Virus record (IMG/VR): IMGVR_UViG_3300017951_000133
Location: 1-24,098 of that record
From: a virus
Length of the DNA: 24,098 nucleotides
Strand: one strand, 5' to 3'
Shown: one piece after another, positions 7,695 to 14,375 of the stretch
How positions within the stretch are numbered: position 1 is the stretch's first letter
How the letters are laid out: every line of letters begins with the position of its first letter
Program-made: the position numbers and the translations under genes
The notes under the pieces: generated by a model
Told to the model about the DNA's origin: nothing
What the model saw: the letters and a program-made list of their open reading frames with translations, nothing else
Database searches by the model: none

Positions 7695-7984
7695 CAGCAG
7701 TTCCACTTTCTAAGTGCAAGCGCCTTACGTGTAGGCTTGCCGTTAGGCTTCTTCATAGGTCCAGGCATACCGCTCATACGGGCGCAGAAGGACTTTCGTC
7801 TCTTGGCTGCCTTGCTACCTGCCTTAAGCTTAGATGGTGGCGTAGTAACAGCTGTTTTTAGTTTACTCCCTGGGTTGGCTCTGCGGTATGCAGCCACACC
7901 AGCAGCAGTGAGTCCACCAGATCTACTCTTGTGAACCCCCATCTTCATTCTTGGCATTACGCCCTTCTTCTTGACTTTAGGCAT
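7694..7984 (-). CDS. Small basic phage protein, DUF6321-like
   Basis: 96 residues from ATG 7984. A longer frame reaching 8026 would run through the promoter and terminator, so it is not used. It begins MPKVKK and carries GGLTAAGVAAYRRANPGSKL, then KAAKRRKSFCARMSGMPGPM, then KPTRKALALRKWNC at the extreme C-terminus. This combination is a widespread phage and metagenome family that I associate with DUF6321. It is strongly cationic with two conserved cysteines (FCARM and the final WNC). The ATG lies four bases after a TATATTTG promoter element, so its mRNA should be leaderless. It is the first gene of the small-basic-protein unit. Confidence 0.75.
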   Translation of the reverse strand: MPKVKKKGVMPRMKMGVHKSRSGGLTAAGVAAYRRANPGSKLKTAVTTPPSKLKAGSKAAKRRKSFCARMSGMPGPMKKPNGKPTRKALALRKWNC

Positions 7985-7988
7985 AGTG

Positions 7989-7996
7989 CAAATATA
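7989..7996 (-). promoter_or_regulatory. Bacteroidota-type -7 element, leaderless start
   Basis: TATATTTG on the minus strand (7996-7989) is followed by CACT and then the ATG at 7984. A transcript starting 4-6 bases past the element would begin at or within a base or two of the ATG. The terminator of the previous gene lies directly upstream, so this element starts a separate unit. No TTG is seen at the -33 distance. Confidence 0.65.
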
Positions 7997-7998
7997 AC

Positions 7999-8020
7999 AA
8001 AAGGGGCCGAAGCCCCTTTT
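7999..8020 (-). terminator. Intrinsic terminator with UUCG loop
   Basis: AAAAGGGGC (7999-8007) and GCCCCTTTT (8012-8020) form a perfect 9-bp stem around a CGAA loop. On the minus strand the RNA reads GGGGC-UUCG-GCCCC followed by UUUU. It lies just past the stop of the gene at 8023-8376, which it should terminate. Its T-tract runs directly into the next promoter. Confidence 0.8.
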
Positions 8021-8022
8021 TG

Positions 8023-8376
8023 TCATTCTTCAATCAGCGCTCCGCAAAGAGCGAAGAAAGAAGGTGTTAGGTCTACATCGTCTGGAATGTCGCCAAGCTT
8101 GATCTTCACAATCTTGACGTCGGTGTCTTGATCGAGAAGTTCTTGGATCTTCTTCTCTGCTTTAGCAGCTTCCTTCTCATCAATCTTCCCGTCTTTGTCA
8201 GCGTGCTTCTCCTGAAGGTTTTTTACGAGCTTGTTACGCTCATCTTCAAAGGGCTTCACGACTTCCGTGAGACGATTGATGTTCATGGCTACTGCGTAAC
8301 CAGCTTTGACACCGAGGCTTTTTTCGGCAGCCATACCGAGTCCTTGGAGGACATTGATACACTCAAAAAGTTTCAT
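8023..8376 (-). CDS. Small phage protein, possibly DUF1617-like
   Basis: 117 residues from ATG 8376, transcribed alone between a TATATTTG promoter at 8408-8401 and a strong terminator at 8020-7999. The first half is helical, with INVLQGLGMAAEKSLGVKAG and then NRLTEVVKPFEDERNKLVKN. The middle, ADKDGKIDEKEAAKAEKKI, is charged and resembles an EF-hand-like turn, but too loosely to call. The C-terminus is DVDLTPSFFALCGALIEE. The order of segments recalls phage DUF1617 proteins, which are encoded among tail and structural genes. That match is from memory and tentative. No signal peptide or membrane helix. Confidence 0.65.
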   Translation of the reverse strand: MKLFECINVLQGLGMAAEKSLGVKAGYAVAMNINRLTEVVKPFEDERNKLVKNLQEKHADKDGKIDEKEAAKAEKKIQELLDQDTDVKIVKIKLGDIPDDVDLTPSFFALCGALIEE

Positions 8377-8400
8377 TGATTATGAATTAAAAGGTTTGTG

Positions 8401-8408
8401 CAAATATA
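8401..8408 (-). promoter_or_regulatory. Bacteroidota-type -7 element
   Basis: TATATTTG on the minus strand, 25 bases from its last G to the ATG at 8376. This is the same distance as at the portal promoter. It lies between the stop of the giant fibre gene (8413) and the single-gene unit it serves. No clear -33 TTG is visible. Confidence 0.65.
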
Positions 8409-8412
8409 TGAA

Positions 8413-11400
8413 TTATCCTATAGTTATCGGTATGGTGCTGCCGCTTCCCTTTACGATTTTAAGATTTGTTCCATCATACCATATAAGGCACTCGTCAACT
8501 CCAAGAAGGCCGTTATTCCTGATGACTCCTGGGTCATGGTCAGCCGCTCTCAGTTTCATAACCCCGTTTTCAAGATCGAGTCTACCGCTTGACTTAACAA
8601 CAAACATGTCCCTCCCCATAATGTTTCTGCATCTAATGAGGTCTGACTCTGTTGCAGGGTAAACCAAAACGTCTCCGCTACTTGTAGTGATAGCGGAGTC
8701 TAGAGTCATCTCCCTGTTTGTATTGTTTATGTCAACCACTATTTTCCTTTGGAAAGTAGAAGTGTCAGAACCAGAGTTATACTGAAAAGCCCCATCAGGT
8801 CTAACCTTGGTAATTATGTGGTTAGTACCAGCTTCGCTAACGTAAATAGGCATACCAACATACCATCCGCCGTCAGTGTCGTAATCAGCGCCCCATGTTG
8901 AGCTCTCGTCTGTAAATCCAGCAGCGTCCAAATCAGCCTCAGCAAACTTCAAGACTGAAGATGAATTAGAAGCAACAGCACGACTTCCAACTCTCATGCC
9001 TGAAGTAGAAGCAACGACTCTAAGAGCTGCAGCACCGTAGTTTGCCGTATTTATTGCGGTGCCATCATAAGCAACTTGGTTGTCATTACTATAACCAACC
9101 ATGAGCTTAGCTTGCTTCAAGAATCCACCTTGAATCGCTGTCCAATGTGCAACCTCTGTTCCCTCTATGTACTTAAACCAGTGGTCTCTATAGGAGGTGT
9201 AATTCGCTGTACGAGCCAAGTGAAAAGACCCTCCAGCCCCTAGGTTTACGGAACCTGTGCTGGTGTCATTGCTCCTTATGTTGGTACTACCCATATTTAT
9301 GCCAACAGAGCTTCTATTGCTAAAACTCATGGAAACCGTAGCTCCGTCGGTGACAAATGAATCGTTTGACAGAGTGATGACAGTCGCAGTTGAAGAAGAC
9401 CCAAGCTTAGTTGCTGAGATGGTAATTGTGTCCCCCGATCTAAATCCTGTTAAACTGGTAATCTTCTGCCCCCCAGAAATAATCTCTACAGCTGAAACGT
9501 TGTCTGAAGCACTAAGAGTCACCTTAAGAGAAAGATGCCCATCAACAGCGGTGTCGTAAGTACTTGATCCAAGTGTTATCTCTCCAGAATTAGAGGTACT
9601 CAAGACGTAAGACCCAACAGTGCCCCCCGTTACATCTGTTGTAACAGCGTTTACTAGATCGTTGTCTTCTGGGGAAAGGTCTCCTGTAGTTCCGTAGTTG
9701 CTAGCTCTAGTAAAGTTCACTCCGCCAAAACCATACAAAATAGTAGAGTTCCGAGACCTTGGTTCAAAAAACCTTTGCCCCCCTACATAAAGAGCTGTGT
9801 TGATGGTTCCCGCTGTGTTGGCGTTTGTACCACCACTTACGTCCGTCTCGTATGCATTCCTTATCTCAAGGCTCGCTTCTGAGCCAACGACAACACCACT
9901 TAAGCTAGTGTGCAGCCCGTCGGCATCTGTCTGAGACTGTGCAAAAGGAAAAGTAGCACTTATCTTAAGTGTATTCTTGTTGGCAGTGAAGGGGTTGCCT
10001 GTATCTCCTTGAGTGACTGTCTCATCATTAACCACATCGTAATCAAGGCCATAATTGTAAGATGCCCCGTATGCGTCATTTATCTGAGTTCTAATCCTCA
10101 AGTTCTCAAGAGTCGATGGAGCGTCGGCGTAGTGGAAGTACAAGGGATATACAAGGCTTTGATTTACACTTGATCCATCGTTGCCTCCTCCTGTATATCC
10201 GCCATCATTATTAGCATTTGGAAACCTTGGCTTTATATACAGCGGCTTGTCTACTGTAGTGCCAACGGTATCTGTGTTATCCGTTATGGACATTCCATAT
10301 CTCCCAAAAACATAGTGGAAGCTATTGTTATTAGTACCTATCCTAAGTCCGCCGTTGCTGCTGCCAATACCAAGGGTAGCCTGTCTACTGGATTCTGCAC
10401 CTCCACCCTTGAACGATATAGACGAAGAATTTGCAAAAATGTTTTCGTTGGGGGTCGAAATAATAAATCTTCCACCGCTCATTACAAGTCCAGTTCCGTG
10501 AAGGTGAAGAGAACCAGGTGCGGCGGTGCCAGGTGAGTGACTACTTGATAGGCCGCCATCGTAAGACCCTACATTGCCAATAGCTACAGAAGAATCAAAA
10601 ACATGAAGCTTAGCTAATGGGTTGGTGGTACCTATACCGACGTCACCAGTACTAAAGTCCCCGTATATAAGCGGTGTATCGGCGTTTGAATTTGCTATGT
10701 AAAGACGATTGCTTTCAGTAGTCAGATTATAACCAGCCATGTACCCAATAAGCACGTTGCCACTCCCTTCAGTAAGGTTGTAAGCGGATTGCTCACCTAT
10801 AGCTACGTTTTGGCTACCGCTTGTTATATCGTAAGCGCTTTGGTGCCCAATGAACACGTTGTTTGCAAAAGTAACCGTGCTAAGGTCTCCTTCGTCAGTA
10901 GCTATTTGCTGGCTATATGCAGCCTGATATCCAAGAACTATGTTATTGTTAGCGCCAGAATAGGCCCTATACATGGAGCCGTGGCCTAAGGCGATGTTTT
11001 TTGTTCTATTAAGATATCCAGCGTCAGCTCCTTGCTCGTTTCCTCTGAGAGCCGATCCACCTATTGCAACGTTGTAAGAGTCATTGCCTGCGAAATATTG
11101 TGCCGCGTTACCTATTGATATGTTCGACGCCGTGTTTTTAGATGTTTTGTCAGACCACATAACTTGATGGCCAACAATTACGTCCAAGCCACCACTTGAG
11201 ACATTTCTGTAGCTCTCTTTTCCGACGACAGTTGAGTCAACAGCAGAGCCAGATCCAGCAGTATGACCAACGTATGTGCCTCCAGAAATCGACTGTCCAG
11301 CAGCATATCCAACACAAGTATGAGATCCTGTAGCATTTTGACCAGCCCTGAACCCAACGGCTACCGATTGCTGCCCAGTAAAGCTTTTTTGGGCTTGATA

Positions 11401-12789
11401 GCCAACAGCTGTATTGTAACTGCTTGTAGTAAGGTTCTCAAGAGCCTGATAACCAACAGCTGTATTGTTTTTACCAGTAAGAGAGCTCCAGCCAGAACCT
11501 ATAAGAGTGTTACCGTCAGCAGCGCTATCGGCAAGGTACATGCTACCTACAACGTGAAGCTTCTGCGAGGGTGAGGTCGTGCCAAGACCAAGGCCAGTGG
11601 TATTGAAGTGACCCATGACTTCATCATCAAGTACTCCATCAGAAGTGTGTCTGGCAATTTGAACTTTATCATTATTGAAGCCTCCGATAATAACGGTGTT
11701 ATTGTCGTTGGTTCTTATACCGCCCATGAGGGCATTGTCTGTTCTCCTCAAATAAAGACCAGTAAGATCTGAATCAGCTACACCCACATTTATGTCCCCT
11801 AAAAAGTTTCCGCTACCGTTGACTTCGAGGTTAACGTTAGAGACAACCAAGTCGGGCTTCATCTCAAGAATCTCAGTAGGAGATCCGCTGCCAGTATTGG
11901 TGGAGAACAAGAAGTTCTTGTTGCCTATATTTTTAAAGTGAGTATCTCCAGTAGCAGTATCTGGCAAAAGTATTTCTGCTCCATGAGTCACAGTCACATC
12001 GGCCTCTACATCAGAGAAGATCTTATACTCTTGAGGCACCACGGTTACTTTCCTGCCTCCGTCTGATAGCTCCAGGTAGGATTCGTTGTCCTTCATGCGG
12101 AAGAGCATTACTCCGTCACCTTCAGCAAAATCTGTGAACTTAAACCCTGTTTCGTTTACACTGGCAGAAAGAGTCCTAAATTCAGAGAAGCTAGAAGAGT
12201 AATGATCAAGCTTGAAATCATCAAAAGTATTGCCAAACGCTACGCTGGGAGTAGAGGCGAAAGGCTTGGCGACAAACGCATCTCTGTAGGTGTCAGATCC
12301 GTTGTTATACTTAACCGCAAAGTCTTCACTTGCACCGCCTGAAGCATCGGTGTCAATCTTAAAATCAATGCCTGACGCCGACTGTATTTCCGACGCAACA
12401 AGGTGTCCAGATATTTTAGCGTCTCCGTTTACATAGAGCTTTTCATCTCCGCCGTATGTAGATCCGCCAACAATAACTTGATTGCTGTAGTAGATCCCTG
12501 TACCATCACTATCGACTGCCCAGTACGTGTCAGTAGTTGTTCCTTCAAGCAAATCCCAGTTAGCATCGTCTCCCCAATCTTCGTCTGTGTTGAACCTGCT
12601 TTCGTACTGCTTGAACTGAAGCGTGTCTTTCATGAAGGCTAGGTACCCTTGACACCTAAAGTCTTCAGCAAGGGCTGTCCGTGCGTCATTATCAGCAAAA
12701 AAACCAAATCCTCTGATCTGGTTGTCATTTGCATCTATTGAAGGAAACTCCCCTGGAGTCTTCAATCTATCTGGAATGAAAATAGGCAT
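8413..12789 (-). CDS. Giant tail fibre with YadA-head-like repeats
   Basis: 1458 residues, starting two bases after the preceding stop. The N-terminus (about residues 1-110) has a compact RGFGFFADNDARTALAED / QGYLAFMKDTLQFKQYES segment typical of the virion-attachment end of marine phage fibres. Residues ~405-730 carry repeated motifs of the NTAVGYQAL, YNTAVGYQAQ, NVAIGGSAL, NIVLGYQAA and NVFIGHQSA type. This is the left-handed beta-roll repeat of trimeric YadA-like heads and is bracketed by LGLGTTSPSQKLHVVG and VGIGTTNPLAKLHVFD. Further beta-rich domains follow, and the protein ends WYDGTNLKIVKGSGSTIPIT without a recognisable S74 chaperone. Likely a trimeric receptor-binding fibre. Confidence 0.85.
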   Translation of the reverse strand: MPIFIPDRLKTPGEFPSIDANDNQIRGFGFFADNDARTALAEDFRCQGYLAFMKDTLQFKQYESRFNTDEDWGDDANWDLLEGTTTDTYWAVDSDGTGIYYSNQVIVGGSTYGGDEKLYVNGDAKISGHLVASEIQSASGIDFKIDTDASGGASEDFAVKYNNGSDTYRDAFVAKPFASTPSVAFGNTFDDFKLDHYSSSFSEFRTLSASVNETGFKFTDFAEGDGVMLFRMKDNESYLELSDGGRKVTVVPQEYKIFSDVEADVTVTHGAEILLPDTATGDTHFKNIGNKNFLFSTNTGSGSPTEILEMKPDLVVSNVNLEVNGSGNFLGDINVGVADSDLTGLYLRRTDNALMGGIRTNDNNTVIIGGFNNDKVQIARHTSDGVLDDEVMGHFNTTGLGLGTTSPSQKLHVVGSMYLADSAADGNTLIGSGWSSLTGKNNTAVGYQALENLTTSSYNTAVGYQAQKSFTGQQSVAVGFRAGQNATGSHTCVGYAAGQSISGGTYVGHTAGSGSAVDSTVVGKESYRNVSSGGLDVIVGHQVMWSDKTSKNTASNISIGNAAQYFAGNDSYNVAIGGSALRGNEQGADAGYLNRTKNIALGHGSMYRAYSGANNNIVLGYQAAYSQQIATDEGDLSTVTFANNVFIGHQSAYDITSGSQNVAIGEQSAYNLTEGSGNVLIGYMAGYNLTTESNRLYIANSNADTPLIYGDFSTGDVGIGTTNPLAKLHVFDSSVAIGNVGSYDGGLSSSHSPGTAAPGSLHLHGTGLVMSGGRFIISTPNENIFANSSSISFKGGGAESSRQATLGIGSSNGGLRIGTNNNSFHYVFGRYGMSITDNTDTVGTTVDKPLYIKPRFPNANNDGGYTGGGNDGSSVNQSLVYPLYFHYADAPSTLENLRIRTQINDAYGASYNYGLDYDVVNDETVTQGDTGNPFTANKNTLKISATFPFAQSQTDADGLHTSLSGVVVGSEASLEIRNAYETDVSGGTNANTAGTINTALYVGGQRFFEPRSRNSTILYGFGGVNFTRASNYGTTGDLSPEDNDLVNAVTTDVTGGTVGSYVLSTSNSGEITLGSSTYDTAVDGHLSLKVTLSASDNVSAVEIISGGQKITSLTGFRSGDTITISATKLGSSSTATVITLSNDSFVTDGATVSMSFSNRSSVGINMGSTNIRSNDTSTGSVNLGAGGSFHLARTANYTSYRDHWFKYIEGTEVAHWTAIQGGFLKQAKLMVGYSNDNQVAYDGTAINTANYGAAALRVVASTSGMRVGSRAVASNSSSVLKFAEADLDAAGFTDESSTWGADYDTDGGWYVGMPIYVSEAGTNHIITKVRPDGAFQYNSGSDTSTFQRKIVVDINNTNREMTLDSAITTSSGDVLVYPATESDLIRCRNIMGRDMFVVKSSGRLDLENGVMKLRAADHDPGVIRNNGLLGVDECLIWYDGTNLKIVKGSGSTIPITIG
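10600..11575 (-). repeat. YadA-head-like repeat array inside the fibre gene
   Basis: The encoded residues ~405-730 contain roughly a dozen degenerate copies of an N-x-(A/V/I)-(V/L/I)-G-(Y/H/x)-x-(A/S) unit spaced 14-25 residues apart. Copies differ in DNA sequence, so the repeat is conserved at protein level. The limits are approximate and follow the two flanking KLHV segments. Confidence 0.7.
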
Positions 12790-12791
12790 GC

Positions 12792-13934
12792 TTAGTTCTT
12801 AAAGTATATGGCCTGCCCAGAGGTGAAGGCCTTCTTATTTCTAGATCTGTAGACGTGATAATCTGTACTCACTTCTCCGTTTGACAAAGATACAGCTCCA
12901 CCATTCGTTATGTGGATAAAAGCATCGTCTATCTCAAGCCCCTGAGATCCTCCCAACTTGATATCAGTAAGCTCCCCAAGAGAAGCCTCGTAGAAGTAAT
13001 ATGCGTAAGTGCCATCTACCTCAAGATTGTACTTGTCGCTCGTGTTTGAGTACGTATAGTCATCAGCCCTGTCCACTAGCTGCTCTGAGGCAAGACTAGA
13101 CGAAGCTGCGACTATAGCGTCGTAGAGATTCTGTATGTCTGACTGAATCGCCCCCTGAGCAAGCTCCGTGGTACTACCGTAAAACAGGTGTCTAACACGA
13201 ATCTTTATAGCTATATCGTTGCTGTTTCTTACTGCATTGTTTAGAGACAATGCGTCTGTGTACTCTAAGTCAAACACCCTGTCTGTATAGGTAGACGAAG
13301 CGGCGTCATACGTGTAGTTAATGCCGTCGTCTTGAATGTCATAAGAAGTACTAGAGGTGCTTGTTGGGGTTATCTCATCAAAACCAGCGTCAGAACCATT
13401 TATCCTAATTGTAACTCCGCCAGCAAGAGCATCTACTGAAGTAACACTAAAAGAGACGCTGTAAACTTGACGGGGGGTTGATCCGACTTCGTAAGTTCCG
13501 TAAGAGGTAGGAGAGAGGTTTCCTAGTGTAGCGTTGTTCTCTGCTGCAGGAGCAAGAATGTTTGTTATAATCGTCTCTAAGGAAACGTTATCTGCAACAG
13601 AATAAGTCTTATTGACAATGTGGTCAAAACCACCATCGGTGTTGGTAACAGTGATGTCTGAGACTATGTTTCCACTACCTCCACCTACTCCGCTGGAAAG
13701 ATCAATAAAGACAAAGGCCTCTTGGTCTTCGTCATATATTATCATCTGATTGTCCGAAGGAGTCCCCTGTACATCAATAAGATTGGTAAGCCCTTGATAG
13801 GCTACGTTCGGAGACACCGAAACATTCAGTGGAGAAAGGTCTTTAACCGTTATGGCTGGAGAGGTAGACGACGGTATGGTTATGCTTACCGAATCAGAAG
13901 ATGGTGTTACTACGACGCTTATTGAGTCTGCCAT
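12792..13934 (-). CDS. Tail or fibre-associated structural protein
   Basis: 380 residues, two bases from its upstream neighbour and two from the giant fibre gene. The first ~110 residues are Ser/Thr/Val-rich beta repeats (ISVVVTPSSDSVSITIPSS) followed by a glycine hinge (SGVGGGSGN) and SDITVTNTDGGFDHI. The central part contains Ig-like strand patterns (RQVYSVSFSVTSVDAL; GGVTIRINGSDAG), and the C-terminal part is rich in Tyr and Asp. No enzymatic motif is visible. Position between the small Ig-like protein and the fibre suggests an adaptor that mounts the fibre, but this is inference. Confidence 0.65.
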   Translation of the reverse strand: MADSISVVVTPSSDSVSITIPSSTSPAITVKDLSPLNVSVSPNVAYQGLTNLIDVQGTPSDNQMIIYDEDQEAFVFIDLSSGVGGGSGNIVSDITVTNTDGGFDHIVNKTYSVADNVSLETIITNILAPAAENNATLGNLSPTSYGTYEVGSTPRQVYSVSFSVTSVDALAGGVTIRINGSDAGFDEITPTSTSSTSYDIQDDGINYTYDAASSTYTDRVFDLEYTDALSLNNAVRNSNDIAIKIRVRHLFYGSTTELAQGAIQSDIQNLYDAIVAASSSLASEQLVDRADDYTYSNTSDKYNLEVDGTYAYYFYEASLGELTDIKLGGSQGLEIDDAFIHITNGGAVSLSNGEVSTDYHVYRSRNKKAFTSGQAIYFKN

Positions 13935-13936
13935 AG

Positions 13937-14374
13937 TTACCCGACCTTAATGGTGACATCTTCGTTAACTATGAATGAGCCGTACAACCAAGTCTCAATT
14001 TTAGTTATTTTCGTTCCTGCTGCATCAAGCTGCTCTGCCTGCAAGTCATAAACATAAGACCCACCTGGTATTGTGGAGAAAGAAGATGCCGCTATATTCA
14101 ACGTAATCTGTCCGTTAGTGCCGTTGTCTTGGTCGATGGTTATGTTGGCAGTACCAGTAGCAATAGCTGCAGTGTCAGTACTGGCAAAAGAGTTGCTTCC
14201 GTCATCAGTGTCTGACTCCCTTATATCCATACTAAAAGAGTACTCACTGGCAGACACATTAAGAGGCGTAGCTCCGTCAGCCTGATAAAATGTTAGGCCA
14301 AGAGAAAAAGTATCACCTCTTCTACAGGTGATGTCTAGCTGCTGTGCAATATCTAAGTTTACTGATGTTGCCAT
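13937..14374 (-). CDS. BppU-N-like Ig-fold tail/baseplate protein
   Basis: 145 residues from ATG 14374, one base after the portal stop. It opens with ITCRRGDTFSLGLTFYQADG, continues with SEYSFSMDIRESDTDDGSNS and ends with GGSYVYDLQAEQLDAAGTKI and a last strand GSFIVNEDVTIKVG. This R-x-GD-T-F..F...G..PL.....S..M.IR pattern is the one I associate with the N-terminal domain of phage baseplate upper proteins and related short marine-phage proteins. A structural role next to the portal and fibre genes agrees with this. Confidence in the family is moderate; the reading frame is secure. Confidence 0.7.
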   Translation of the reverse strand: MATSVNLDIAQQLDITCRRGDTFSLGLTFYQADGATPLNVSASEYSFSMDIRESDTDDGSNSFASTDTAAIATGTANITIDQDNGTNGQITLNIAASSFSTIPGGSYVYDLQAEQLDAAGTKITKIETWLYGSFIVNEDVTIKVG

Positions 14375-14375
14375 C

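Noticed and set aside
10600-11575. CRISPR or DNA tandem repeat in the fibre gene
   Set aside because: The units are similar only as protein; spacing and DNA sequence vary, and there are no identical direct repeats.
8413-12789. Diversity-generating retroelement target in the fibre C-terminus
   Set aside because: No reverse transcriptase and no template-like second copy of the fibre end is seen in the window.
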